Below, in pieces: positions 47,401-59,503 of a DNA stretch of 64,000 nucleotides; positions within the stretch are counted from its first letter, which is position 1, and each line of letters begins with the position of its first letter. Origin of the DNA: Leguminivora glycinivorella (lineage: Eukaryota > Arthropoda > Insecta > Lepidoptera > Tortricidae); assembly GCF_023078275.1 (NCBI RefSeq), contig NC_062971.1:11284001-11348000 (forward strand), written 5' to 3'. Under the pieces are notes generated by a model. That model made no database searches, had not been told where the DNA came from, and saw only the letters and a program-made list of their open reading frames with translations. Both the position numbers and the translations under genes were made by a program.

Positions 47401-50356
47401 GGATCCCATGACAGACATTAAATCATTTGTGGGTGACAAATATAATGTACAACCGAAAGCGGAAAAATTATCTCGATATCTCATTGTTCCGGGGTTTAGA
47501 TTGATATCATCAGAGCCAAACGTTTGAAAGGAGCTTTCTCGAATCTCTGTTTTGTAAATCGTTGAGTGATTTATGCATTGTTGTTTTAGACACTGTTGTG
47601 GTTTAGAGGTAGGTAGGTAAACTTTCCTGTGTTTTAGTAATAGTGCTGAATCTACATATAGTACCTATAACGGACCTACTAGAAAGGGGGGAAGCAAAGA
47701 AGACCATACGAAATTATTTGTAGATTATTGTTTTTTACCATTAATTAATCATACAACTTCCCTAATTCAACTCGCTGTTACGTCGTCGCCCAAATCGAAT
47801 GTTTAATTTGTATTAGGTATTTTTGTATCATTTATCGTTTGTTTCTTGTTTTGTATTTTGGAGTTTCACAGTGCCTTAGTGTAAACTGTAATGCTGTGTT
47901 ACTTTTTTGATTAAATAAATCAATAATAAATAATTCAACAGGTATTTAATGTTTGCAATATCGTTCATTTTATATTTTGGATACATATACAAGGAAAAGA
48001 AAAACTGCATGTTCGTGAGAGCACACTACTTCTCCATTTAGATTGTCCAAACCTACCTCTTCTCAAAAGCGTCCCTGCCAGCTCTAATCCAGGATAACCT
48101 ATTTAAGTGAAAGGTACAATAGGCAATAATTGCAGTTTACAGTCGTAAATCACATTGTAGGTTAGTCAAGGTTCGGCGTAGCTGGTACAATAGCGCGTGC
48201 GCACTTTACAGCATTGTGCGGTGGAGGTCACTGCTGCGACCCTCTTATTGTTATATTTTGCACATTTATACTTAAATCGGATTTATATAATTTAGTAGAA
48301 CGACAAAGTGTTATTGTACGTAATTTTATACAGTGTGCAATTTTTCAAAAAATATTTACGGACGAAAATAGTGACGAAAATCTAATTGAGGAAGTTATCG
48401 TTTAAGTGTTTCACCTTTATTAGCTTACCTACTTTTTATCGATTATGCTTTCATAACTTGGGTGCTGATACTGATATCAGGTTGTTGCCTTTAATAAATC
48501 CAAGTCAAATTGATATGGGTTGTGTCTTGTGTAATATTCATTTGACTTGATTTCCGTAAATATAAGTGAAGAAGTGGAACTTGCACATGAATGATCCTTT
48601 TTGTCTTATCTATGTAGACAAACTTACATAGGTGCTTCGTTCTTGTACATAGTCATTAGCCAAGACCATTCAAAATGTGCCAAAGAGTTAATTTACCCGT
48701 TTTCGTGACACTAAGCAGGCATTAAAAGACGCTCCCTTTTGATTTTTTCCGAATTCCATCCATTTAAAAAAACAGGTCCAAAAGTGCAGCTGCTACCCGC
48801 GAGTGTTGTTTTTACACGGTCTACTCTGGTTGCGCAAGGTGCTAACCCACCTGCATAAATCTCCGGATGCACTCGGAGTCAGCCACATTACATTTTACTC
48901 TTTTAAACTCTCTTATATTCTAGACTTAAGAGCATATTTTCGCGTGTTTATATGCAATTCATTCTTAGATACAATCAATGCGTTTTGTTTTATGTATTTT
49001 AGTGTTATTTTTGAAACTCTAAGATGAATTCTTGCTTGCGTTACCCGTTGTTTATTGTTTTTTTGGCTTAAAGATTCTGTCAGAGCAATTATTTACATTG
49101 GCTATTGTCAATAATGACTTAATCGTGACTGTTAACTAAATAAGCCAAATGGATTCGTGATGACAACACTTATGTATTATATCATTTTAAAGGAACTTGC
49201 CTACCATTACGTAACCAAACAATTTTTTTTAACAATCGCTTAGTAATTTGAGATTGTGTGCCCTTCCTTGCCCGTATCATTTTTATCGAGCGTGTGAAAA
49301 ACTTTCAAGATCATCGAATACGAAATACGTCTATTTACTGACATGGACATAATCGGTTAACGTATAAAATAGGTTTTAAGTAATAAGTAAAATAATTGTT
49401 ACTAAACTTTCGGTTATGAGTGTCTCTTTGTCAATTTTTATTAGATGTAATTCTTGTGCGCTAGTAATAATGAACTAAAATTCTATCAAACTATTTCTTA
49501 ATACACTCATCTTAATCGTTTATAATGCGCGCTGAATAAACAAATGAACGTCGCCCCGCATTAGCGCCATCTTATGTAACACACTCATGCACGTATACAC
49601 ACACACCGGTCAACCCAAATTACACCAAAACACACGTTCATACCAGCGTAAGACCAATTTTGACAGCTCGGAGAAAGTCATATGGAGTAGAGTAAGTAAT
49701 TATACCGATTTTACCTAATTGTGTAGTGCATATGTGATGTAAGGCGGTGGATTTGACGTGACATGATGGTTGGTTAATTTATGTTTTTAACACCTATAGC
49801 TGTTGGGCATGACAACAATGTAATCATATTTAACATATTTGTAACAATAGGTAATAGTGAAAGGTATAATCATTAGTTTCATAATTGCTTCGTCAAGAGT
49901 GACGGCCTCAGAATATTTAGTTTTTGAAATTTTGTTAAGTTTTCTTGTTGGTCAATAAATTAATTAGAAGTTAACTTTCGTTAAATACCTCTTATTACTC
50001 TTATTTGCAAATTAAACAAATTTTTTGTCTAAGTTGTATTATCATACCTTCAGCCGTTACCATCTTTAAGTCAATAACGACGTTTTAAAATGGAAAAATA
50101 TCCTACGAACTAGCAAGTCTAACCAAAACCAATCTGTTCCTGAAGCCATTTTTAATCTATGTGTAGGTACACGGTGGTAGCGGCGGTGTAGCGGGTGTGA
50201 AATTGATGTAAAGACCACCTCGGCAGCCTGGTTCGCTGACCACGGACCACGAGTCCGCTTGAACCGCCAACACGCGTAATGAATATCGCTTTAGATTAAG
50301 GCCCCGTGAGTTCAGGTTCTTTCACTCTCACTGAGAGCGTGAGGCGGCTTTTCGTA
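44441..50356. other. Long stretch without recognised genes
   Basis: AT-rich. At 45446-45490, 'catcatcatcttcctggctttgcccaagcttttgccac' is a short minus-strand relic of the LINE 3' end seen at 21028-21226. Open frames at 45694, 46445, 46867, 48214 and 48803 have no recognised domain. Confidence 0.35.
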
Positions 50357-50589
50357 CCCGCACTGAGAGAAATTTGCATTGTGAATTTAACAAGTTCGAC
50401 TTGTTGCGGTTATGTTTAAAACAATATGTGTCAGGTTGTTTTTATAAAATCGACTTGTTGATTCAAATATATTGCCGATTCAAATGACAAGTAGCTTGTT
50501 GTTTGAACCAAAGAGCACGTAGGCGCTATTTTAACCAAAAAACTTGTTGAACGAACATGAAAACTGGTTGTATTTTCTCTCAGTGCGGG
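50357..50589. mobile_element. Short MITE (233 bp)
   Basis: Left end CCCGCACTGAGAGAAAT, right end ATTTTCTCTCAGTGCGGG. The interior contains repeated ACTTGTTG / CAACAAGT motifs. No target-site duplication established. Confidence 0.6.
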
Positions 50590-51099
50590 ATCATGTCATG
50601 TTTTGGGATTGGTATTTTTAATAGATTGAATAAAAAAGTAATCGTTGAGTACAATCAGTTTATTGCGCAGTTTTGGAAGCGAATATTTTTCGTATCTTTA
50701 TCTGTTGTGCAAATAAAAATACATTTGTGGCCCTCGAGAGCTTATATTTTTTTTGGCAACAATATTGTGATATCACAAAGCGCTAGAATATTGTACTAGC
50801 TTTTCAAAAACTGCTGGCTGAACCTACGGCACCTTAAGTTAGTGTGATGGATTAGCGCGACGGGCTGATAGGACGCACGCCGTGGCTACCTTTTTGTGGG
50901 AATTAATTTCGACTAGCCGGTTACTTCTTACAAATGGGCGACCATCTGATACTCACCTGACGTTAAGCGACGAAGACATTATTTGATGAAAAGATAACGT
51001 CCCAAGTTCAATTATACGGATTGGTTACAGTAGTCTTAGTCGTGTATTTAATATAAATTGATAGAAACAAGCTTTCTACACAGGAGGAGCTGTCAGTAA
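50590..51099. other. No gene recognised
   Basis: Includes 'caaatgggcgaccatctgatactcacctgacgttaagcgac' (50932-50972), resembling the reverse of a lepidopteran LINE 3' end; weak. Confidence 0.3.
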
Positions 51100-51699
51100 G
51101 TTCAGACTAGGGCTTCCAAATACCGGACCTTATCCAATACCGGTATTCATTCCGGTATTGGTAATTTCAATACCGGGATCCCGGGATCCCGGTATTGAAA
51201 TCGCGAAAGTATAAAAACCAAGTAATTTGCTTAAAATAACAATTTTTATTCAAAATCTCGTTTGTTACTTTTCATGAGTGTTATAATACAGCGAAATCTT
51301 GCCAATCCGACTTAGTGATGGGTCAAATCGAATACATTTCGAACTTCATATGTTTCAATTTCAACCCAAAACGGTTCGCAAACTTATGTGGCCAAGTCGG
51401 TTCAATTTCTATCGTTTATAAGTATACATAGTGCTAAGGGCTACGCCCCGTGCTCTTTATTTTTGTTATGAGTGGGACTGAGGACGCAGTATATAAGTAA
51501 AAGCAAGCGGGAAAGAGCGCTCTACTCAGGTGATTCTGTAGGGTTACCCTCATCTGGCAGAATAGTTTTAGTCAGAAACACACTTTGCATATGTTTCGCA
51601 GAAGCACTATCGGTTGAATGGTCATTCTGCAGAAAACTTGGTTGGCATTATCACTACCACCCTCGCATAAGACACATTAGGCAGAATATTGTTTTACAG

Positions 51700-52703
51700 A
51701 ACATTACTCGACTTTGATTTAGCATAGTTTTATAATACCATAATAATCGTATAGCACATGAGCAGAATTATTACACGCTATCAAAAAGGAAATACTGCCC
51801 CAGAGTCACCGTTAGGTGCAACGACGAGCGAAATGAGGAGGAGTGTTAGGTATCTTGCATCCCCAACACATCCAACTCGCCATCAAAAAAAAAAGCAAAC
51901 TGCAACATTATGCAGCCTAAATATTATGCACAAATATTATCTGCGAAAGTATTGTTCGACTAGAAGACTATTATGCACATCAACATTATGACAGCAGACA
52001 AGTCGGTATTACAAAAATCTGCGAAATGATTTATGCCAAAGCATATTCTGCGTAAGATGTTTCTGCCAATCGTGACTTCTGCCAAGAACTTTTATACGAA
52101 TCAAATATATGCGAAAAAAGTTTCTGTAAGACAATAGTGAACCGATTCTGTAAGTTAGATATCGCCGCCAGATCGGACATTTCGCAAGAAGACGCGGCCA
52201 TCCATAGCAAACCATGTTTTCTGCCAAATCGATCTCTTTAGGCTCGTGCGGAATAGAACCTTGTAGTTTAGTAGATAATGGTTCACTATTATCTGGCAGA
52301 AACTTTTTCGCATATATTTGATTTGCATAATAGTTCTTGGCAGAAATACCTTACGCAGAATATGCTTTGGTATAAATCATTTAGCAGATTTTTATAATAC
52401 CGAATCGTACATTGGCATAATGTTGATGAGCATAATAGTCTTCTAGTCGAATATTACTTTCGCAGATAATATCTGTACATAATATTTAGGCGGCATAAAG
52501 TTGCAATTTGCTTTTTGATAGCGAGTCAGATGTGTTGGGGATGCAAGATACCTAACACTCCTCCTCGCTTCGCTCGTCGTCGTACCTAACGGGGGATCTG
52601 AGACAGTATTTCCTTTTCGATAGCGTGTCATAATTCTGCTCTTGCTATACGATTATTATGGTATATAAAATTATGCTAAATCAAAGTCGACCAAAGTAAT
52701 GTT
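51700..52703. repeat. ~1-kb imperfect palindrome (arms 444 and 424 bp)
   Basis: 51700-52143 and 52280-52703 are inverted copies with substitutions and small indels; the loop is 52144-52279. Arms carry many short motifs such as CTGCGAAA, TTCTGCCA, TTATGC and GCAGAAT at close spacing. Similar motif-rich sequence continues left to about 51530. Short frames in both arms mirror each other and are not genes. Confidence 0.85.
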
Positions 52704-52771
52704 ATGAAATACATGAGATGATTTTGGAAACACATTGTAATATTTTGTAATCAATATCTGTGGTACAATTG

Positions 52772-52896
52772 CTCAAAGGTTAACTGGAAGAGATCCCTTA
52801 AAGGGATAAGTTCGCCTTTGTACTTGTAATAAGCTCTTTTTCCTGTGTGTTGTATCTGGTACAATAAAGTGTTTTACTACTTACTACTACTACTAC
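52772..52896 (+). mobile_element. LINE 3' end with (TAC)n tail
   Basis: 'aactggaagagatcccttaaagggataagttcgcctttgtac', 'aataaagtgttttac' and a (TAC)n end form a recognisable lepidopteran LINE 3' UTR with poly(A) signal. It sits inside the hAT element just right of the palindrome. Confidence 0.7.
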
Positions 52897-54128
52897 AATT
52901 TAGTGGTATTTTTGTTTTTCGTGGCGCTAGAGGCGCTAAAGCACTAATAAAATAAATCCGCCAAATCATTGAACAATTAGCCAAAAAAGGTAAATTGTCC
53001 CACATAAATAATTTTATTATTTACCACATTAAGAAATAATCATGATCAAATGATTACTTCGCGGAATAGGAACACGGATTACGCGGATCTACGGATTAGA
53101 AAAGTAATTTTCTTGATTTTGATAGTTCAGATTTCCCAATCTCGTTACTATAGGGAATGTTACGGCAAAGTTTTGCGCTAGAGTTCAACACATTAACGCA
53201 CATGCACAGTAAACCATAGAGTAGCTACGTTATACGTTAGTTCGTATGCATTAACCAATTTTTTGTAAAATGTTTTATCTATGATATAGATGCACCAGGG
53301 CGATTTGTTTACAGAGGGTCTGTGGCCTGTTGCAACGTTTGACGTGTTGCTTTATGTCACACTTACGTGCGAATTCACAAGTGCAACAAATGTGTCAAAA
53401 AAGGTTCGCGACAGGCCCTCCTCAATAAATGCTTTTGACACGCATCTTTATCTAGGTCATCATCGAAAAAACTATCATTTTCATACAAATATTGTAAAAA
53501 CACCAATTAGAGAATGTGTCAAATCGAGAAACGAGAGCAAGAAGCAAGATTTACGCGTGTAGCGACCGTCATGGTGCAGAAATGTAACGTTTTTGATGAG
53601 TAATTTACGTTCATTTGGCAAAATTTGTTAATTTCTAAAAATACCGGGATCCCGGTATTACTAAATTAAATACCGGTATTGAAATGTGCCCAAAAAAAGG
53701 CGGGATCCCGGGATCCCGGTATTGGAAGCCCTAGTTCAGACTTTCGGTGTATTGCCTTGTTCTTTGGGTTGATTGAAATTGTCACTATTCTCTTCTTACT
53801 GTTCTATCAGACGTCTATGAAAACATAGGTTTCAGGCTAGCCTTTACTGCTTAATGCTTATGTGGATGCACTCGTTTAAGTCCAATGTAGCGAAATTTAG
53901 AGCACGTAACATGTAAGAGTGCTAGTGTATGTGTACTGCCGATATAAAGTGCATGCTTCATGTTACTTTTTAAATTGCGTGTTTATTTGTGTATAGTAGA
54001 GCGGCGAGAGGGTCTCGGAAAAAGTTGATGTGACTGGAGAGTATACTGCTGACAAGTAGTATCGTTGTGATCGGTAGACTTTACTGAGTACGAAATAATG
54101 ACTTGTCACATTCTCAGACTGTGGGGGG

Positions 54129-54489
54129 GTTAACTATGACGTCACAAAGATCGCGGTCCCGGGTTTCAATTTTTTGCCAATTTGTCTAGAACCCCTTATC
54201 CAATTTTGAAAAATGAGGTGTCGATTGAAAGCGTATAACATGCTGATTAAGATTTGTTATAAGTGAAAAGTATAGTTTTGTTAGTTATTTTTTAATTAAC
54301 AATAATGCAAATTTACTCTCTTTTTTTATTTTTGTGACTCAAAAAGGCAATGAAAACGGCCACTTAGCTAAAAAATATGTTATATAAATCATTTAGCTAC
54401 ATTATTAAGCTATCTGTTGCTTTTGAAATTTCTACGATCGGATAATAAATAAGCAAACTACAAGCACATACCTGTAGGCGGGGAGTACC
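54129..54489. other. Segment present only in the left arm
   Basis: In the right arm, 'gtgtcaagccccccacag' is continuous. In the left arm, the G-run and CTTGACGCGCG are separated by this AT-rich segment. Either a later insertion on the left or a deletion on the right. No terminal repeats noted. Confidence 0.6.
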
Positions 54490-55287
54490 GCTTGACGCGC
54501 GTTCCCATACATTCGGCGTCTACCAAATTACACCTCGCGCAAAATTCGTTTCAAGCAGATATACCTCTAATCTTATTCATTGTAACTTATCAATATTGGT
54601 ATCATTTGAAAGTACAATTAAAGTACTTTAAGAAACAATGTCAATCATTTTCTTAAAATCAATAATCGCCAGTCTGCGGTGGTTACAAAGGAAAAAAGTG
54701 GGTATGGAATTTGGCTGGTTTCCTAAGGTTTGATACCCTAGACGAGTTTAAAAGGGGAGGTAAAGGTGACATATGGGTTGTTCTCTGGCCTAAAAGCTAC
54801 ACAGAGGGTCAGGGGAGAAAAAACTAGGGTTTAAGTTTAGTTTTAAGTTATTTTTTCTTTTATTTGTTGATTTTATTGTGTTTAATTTTTTTTGTAATTT
54901 TATCAAGGATACACGTTGGTTTCTTTTGCTGAAAATTCACTTTCTTATGAGAAATGTGATGAATTTCATGGCATTTTTCGATAGAGACTAAAATTAACTT
55001 TCAAATAAGGCCACATATACATACTTTTACTTATATAATATTAAGGGTAATACCAAGTAATACCGTTTGAACTCAAACGACTTAGAGGTGCGGTTTTTTG
55101 ACCCAGTTGGTATTAAAAAGTAATCTTAAAATCAAAACGATTAGACTTCGGTCGTTATACACATTAAATCACTAAAATGAAGTTACCTTTAATGTTTTGG
55201 TAATTATAATCATTACTTTTAGCCACTTTTCTCAGAACATAATTATTCGACAGAAGTCAAGATCAAGATAACATTAAGAGCATATTT

Positions 55288-55995
55288 GTATGTCTTTCCC
55301 ATCACGGAACAATGGTGTTCCGGACCTTTGGGAGGCGTGCGCGGGGCCGAAGCCAACGCGTAGAGGCCCTTTTGACACTTTAATGAAATGTAAGGGGTAC
55401 ACCGAGCGGATGCTGTCCTTGCCCGTATCATGGGACACACGCAGAGGCATCACCCGCCAGGGTGTAAGGACTATTTGAGAATTAATGGAATCTAAAATGA
55501 ACTGGGCTATTTTGATGAGAGTGATGGACTAAATACTGGGCTATGGATAAAAAACCGGACGCCTGCCTAATAAAATGGTATCCAATTTTATTTCCGGCAG
55601 ACGGTGACTCGTCCCCATAAGATGGGCCCCCACAAAAAGCGACATTCAAGATGGCTCAAGGGCAACACCGGTGTGGGAACTCAAGGGTGTTGAGAGGTGT
55701 ACACCGCTTTCTGCCCAGTGGCTGTAAAGCCACTGTACCAACTCGCGTCTTATGCAAATTTTCACTTCCACCCCTGGGGCATGTAACCCTAACGACTCCA
55801 CTCTGGACGACCAGCCAAGGCAAGCCAGAGGTAGAGAGTACTGTCCCACCCACCCGCCTTACGGGTAACAGAACTCCCCAGGAGCACTCGGGTACGTGGG
55901 GTCGCTGTTCCCCAACAGCTCGCCACAAGCTGCCCTGCGTTGACTGATTGCACTGGTTAAACCAATGGGCGATGGGGTCGTCACATCCCTACGCC
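55288..55995. mobile_element. 708-bp insertion with 12-bp target duplication
   Basis: AAGAGCATATTT occurs directly before (55276-55287) and after (55996-56007) the segment. Duplications of this length fit target-primed reverse transcription. The interior is GC-rich, unlike its surroundings, and includes 'ggtgtgggaactcaagggtgttgag' and 'gggtcgctgttccccaacagctcgcc', which I recall from a lepidopteran LINE 5' region. There is no poly(A) at either end. Overlapping frames of 67-98 codons on both strands look fortuitous. Confidence 0.6.
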
Positions 55996-56919
55996 AAGAG
56001 CATATTTATTATTAATAATGCGTTATAAACATGAAATAGTTGTTGGGGTACACTTGTTAAGTACATGCAGCTCCTGCAAATACACTCAGTGTCAAAAAAA
56101 TCACACATCTCAATCGTTTGCGTTGAAGCAGTATTGACCCACATATTAGAGAGCAGGGCGCGCAGGGCACCTCGTAACACTATGTGTGGCACTGAGGAAC
56201 CAGTGAAGTCAGGTTTATGGATTGCTACACTGCTGTCCCGCTTGCACTACTCCGCCGGGGCTATTTCCCTTAATATTATATAAGTAAAAGTATGACTATG
56301 TGGCCTTATTTGAAAGTTAATTTTAGTCTCTATCGGAAAATGCCATGAAATTCATCGATTTTCTCATAAAAAAGGGCATTTTCACAAAAAGAAACCAGCG
56401 TGTATTCTTGATAAAATTACAAAAAAATTAAACACAATAAAATCAACAAATAAAAGAAAAAATAACTTAAACCCTAGTTTTTCTTCCCCTGGCCCTCTGT
56501 ATAGCTTTCAGGCCAGAGAACGACCCATATTTGTCACCTTTACCTCCCCTTTTAAACTCGTCTAGGGTATCAAACCTAGGGAACCAGTCAAATTGAATCC
56601 CCGCATTTTTTCTTTGTAACCACCGTAGACTGGCGATTATTGATTTTAAGAAAATGGTTGATATTGTTTCTTAAAGGACTTTAATTGTACTTTCAAATGA
56701 TATAAATATTGATAGGTTACGATGAATAAGATTAGAGGTATATCTGCTTGAAACGAATTTTGCGCGAGGTGTAATTTGGTAGACGCCGAATGTATGGGAA
56801 CGCGTGTCAAGCCCCCCACAGTCTGAGAATGTGACAAGTCATTATTTCGTACTCAGTAAAGTCTACCGATCACAACGATACCACTTGTCAGCAGTATACT
56901 CTCCAGTCACATCAACTTT

Positions 56920-57240
56920 AAAACTAGACGACTTTTTTCAATTCCGCCGCCTTACTAGTAAAGCTTTGAGGAATTTCTGTATCAAGAACAAAGTTTCATG
57001 TGCTGTTGCCGCTATAATTACCTTAAAAGCTCAAGACTTTTGATTGATTTGTAATCTGCGCTTACAATCATGCATAACAAATGAAAAAATATAAAATCTA
57101 AATCAACACAATAATATTTTTATCGTACCTAGTTATGTACGTTGACGGAACTATTATACTCGTACATACTACATACCTATATAATAGTAGAAGTTATATC
57201 TGACAATGTATGTAACATGATGCAATTAATTGCCCAATGA
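56920..57240. other. No recognised feature
   Basis: AT-rich; a TGA at 57238 closes the LINE frame upstream. Confidence 0.4.
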
Positions 57241-58023
57241 TATCATTATTATCTAGAAAGTGGAGATTGTAATTATATTTGCTTTGGCATCAGCAATGAG
57301 TCTCAACCAACTAATGACTACACCATTAAAATTCACAGTTGTAACAATATCACCGGTAACTGTAGCTGTCCTGCTATCAAAAAAGTAGAACAAACGAAAT
57401 ATCTAGGTATATTTATAGATCAACGCTTGTCCTGGTATCCACACCTCGAACATGTTTCTGGAAGACTACGTAAACTGACATATATTTTCAAAACTTTAAG
57501 AGAAGTTGTACCAAAAATGGATACAGAATCTAATCTGACCCGTAGAGATATTTTGAAAGAGATTTATGTATCTTTGGTTCAGTCAGTGCTAACATATTGT
57601 ATACCCGTTTGGGGAGCGGCGGCTAAAACGAAATATCTTCAGTTAGAGCGCTCTCAAAGAGGAATAATTAAGGTTATGTACTTCAAAAAACGTACTTTCT
57701 CCACAAAAAAATTGTATGATTTATCTAAACTCCTTACTGTTAGACAACTTTATATTAAAAACACGGTTTTGAAAGTGCATAAGTCTTTGCCATATGATCC
57801 TAGTATACAAAACAAAAGAAAAAGAAATAATGTTATAACAATCTCGAAACCTGGAACACAATTTGCAAGAAAACAATACTCTAAACTGTCTAGTCACCTT
57901 TATAATGTTGTTAACAGGCACTTAAATATATACGAAAATAATTACCATCACTGCAAAAAAGAAATTCCTAAATGGCTACAAGAAAAAACCTATAATGAGA
58001 CTGAACAACTCTTAAATCTTTGA
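57241..58023 (+). pseudogene. LINE (CR1/L2-like) reverse transcriptase, C-terminal part
   Basis: A frame of 260 codons is open between stops at 57238 and 58021. It is the C-terminal portion of a non-LTR retrotransposon polymerase, after the catalytic palm. Visible blocks in order: 'VEQTKYLGIFIDQRLSW' (thumb-adjacent, about residues 50-67), 'LRKLTYIFKTLREVVP', 'IYVSLVQSVLTYCIPVWGAA' (about 115-135), 'LERSQRGIIKVM' and 'LLTVRQLYIKNTVLKVH'. The order and spacing match CR1/L2/Kiri-group proteins. The N-terminal endonuclease and the polymerase A-C motifs are missing, so the copy is 5'-truncated and dead as an element, but the remaining frame has no internal stop, suggesting a fairly recent insertion. 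The downstream 3' UTR carries a MITE and ends in a (CATTTT)n tail. The exact clade is uncertain. Confidence 0.8.
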
Positions 58024-58027
58024 TCCA

Positions 58028-58035
58028 TACACACA

Positions 58036-58116
<81 letters not shown>
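58028..58116. repeat. (CA)n microsatellite
   Basis: About 44 CA units with one interruption near the start, directly after the LINE stop codon. Confidence 0.95.
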
Positions 58117-58117
<1 letters not shown>

Positions 58118-58245
58118 GCGTGCGAAGAAACGCACACTTGTATATGGTATCTTACACCTTTAACTGTAATCTGAAATCTGACATCTTCTGTATTCTCCTA
58201 TTCTGTAGGTAAGGGTTCTAAATATATACGTGTACCTTAGATATA

Positions 58246-58592
58246 CAGAGTGGGGCCTGTAACAAAGGCGAATAATTAAACTGTAGGCTAATCTCCTTAT
58301 ACTGATTAACATTTGTTCGGCGACTTTTAAAAATAACTTGTATTTTGATTTTTATCACCCTTGAAAGCTTTTTCTAAGAGGTAATGTATTGCGAATTCTA
58401 TTAAGTCTAAAGTGTGACAGACAACGTCAATGACAACAATAATGGCGTACATTGAAGCTAATATTTATTTTGTATGAAAAATTTAAAATTTAAAAACTTC
58501 ATAGTTTTTAAAAGTCACTGAACAAATGTTGATCAGTATAAGGAGTACAGCCTACAGTTCAATTTTTCGCCTTTGTTACAGGCCCCACCCTG
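58246..58592. mobile_element. TA-flanked MITE, copy 3 (347 bp)
   Basis: Same ends and length as 10268-10614, TA on both sides, inserted in the LINE 3' UTR. It has the single TTA where copy 2 carries the nested element. Confidence 0.9.
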
Positions 58593-58884
58593 TATATTAA
58601 ATACATGCTGTACTACTTTCGTAATCAGGCGTTGGATGAGCGGGTCGTCTCAACACAGGCGCTGTAAGCCTAAAGAGAAGTCCCAGCAAATTGTATAAGC
58701 ATATGTTATTATTTAAATAAAGATATTTTTCATTTTCATTTTCATTTTCATTGTTGATGACGTTGAAACCACAAAAAGTATAACATATGCTTCATATCAT
58801 TGGCAACAGCATCTCTTATATTTTGGGCGCCTTAAACTTGTCATAATTCCGATTTATGTCCGTCATAACACTTGTAAACGAATT

Positions 58885-59287
58885 GCTTTGATGTTTCTTC
58901 TCTTGACAATTCTGGATAGTTAATGAATTACTCATCCTTAAACTAGATTTAAATAAAATTAGACTTATATTGATCGGGATATAGACCGTGATTACCTTTT
59001 TGATTTTTGCTTTGATGTTTCTTCTCTTGACAATTCTGGATAGTTAATGAATTACTCATCCTTAAACTAGATTTAAATAAAATTAGACTTATATTGATCG
59101 GGATATAGACCGTGATTACCTTTTTGATTTTTGTCGAGCTCCCGATATTTCGACGCAGTTGCATGCATCATGATCACGGAAAACTGACGAAGGCGGGTGG
59201 ATGTTAAAGTATGGAGTAGTGGTGGATGTGTAAGTTAAAGTTGTTAAAGGTAATCACGGTCTATATCCCGGTCAATATAAGTCTAAT
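58885..59287. repeat. 124-bp tandem duplication with inverted partner
   Basis: 58885-59008 is repeated at 59009-59132. The segment at 59082-59122 is also present inverted at 59247-59287 with one mismatch (41-bp arms). 'gagctcccgatatttcgacgcagttgc' lies in the spacer. Related to 21787-21876. The short frame across the duplication is not a gene. Confidence 0.85.
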
Positions 59288-59503
59288 GAAAATAACCGTG
59301 AATCATTCAAAACTCTTAGATTTAAAATTTACATTTAACTAAAAAATCTTATTTTTATCTAAGGACTTCTTAACAAACAGCCATGTCCTGACTTTGCTTC
59401 GGGCCGTCAAGACGTCGAACAAAATGTAACACAAATTTCATTTATACAAACTCCGAAAAGTTAAGTTTTTTAGCCCTGTGAAAATACTCTCAACCTGCCC
59501 CTC
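59288..59503. other. No recognised feature
   Basis: AT-rich sequence following the repeat. Confidence 0.4.

Larger units (their letters stand above)
51108..53733. mobile_element. hAT element, non-autonomous (2,626 bp)
   Basis: Left end TAGGGCTTCCAAATACCGG and right end (reversed) TAGGGCTTCCAATACCGG, flanked by an 8-bp duplication, GTTCAGAC (51100-51107 and 53734-53741). TAGGG-type ends with an 8-bp duplication are typical of hAT. Both subterminal regions hold multiple ATACCGG/CCGGTAT motifs and GGGATCCCGGGATCCC palindromes, probably transposase-binding repeats. No transposase frame is visible. The interior holds a ~1-kb palindrome and a LINE 3' end. Confidence 0.9.
54021..56919. mobile_element. 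Second foldback element (2.9 kb)
   Basis: The left arm 54021-55047 and right arm 56267-56919 (653 bp) are inverted copies. Outer ends are AAAGTTGATGTGACTGGAGA on both sides; inner ends are 'taatattaaggg'. The left arm has about 361 bp (54129-54489) with no counterpart on the right. The loop (55048-56266) contains a separate 708-bp insertion. No outer target-site duplication was found and no transposase is present. Confidence 0.85.
57241..58757 (+). mobile_element. 5'-truncated LINE with 3' UTR and (CATTTT)n tail
   Basis: Coding remnant 57241-58023, then a (CA)n tract, 3' UTR, AATAAAG at about 58718 and four TTTTCA units to 58757. MITE copy 3 interrupts the 3' UTR. Assignment of the sequence after the MITE to the same LINE is inferred from position and tail type. 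Confidence 0.6.

Noticed and set aside
55646..55947. Overlapping frames of 67-98 codons on both strands
   Set aside because: They lie in the GC-rich retro-insertion, overlap on opposite strands and have no recognised domain; low stop density follows from base composition.
58180..58215. 'ctattctgtag' followed by GTAAGG as a further ratchet site
   Set aside because: It lies in a LINE 3' UTR with no downstream donor, so it is probably coincidental.
58949..59164. Frame with internally repeated residues
   Set aside because: Produced by the 124-bp tandem duplication of a non-coding repeat.
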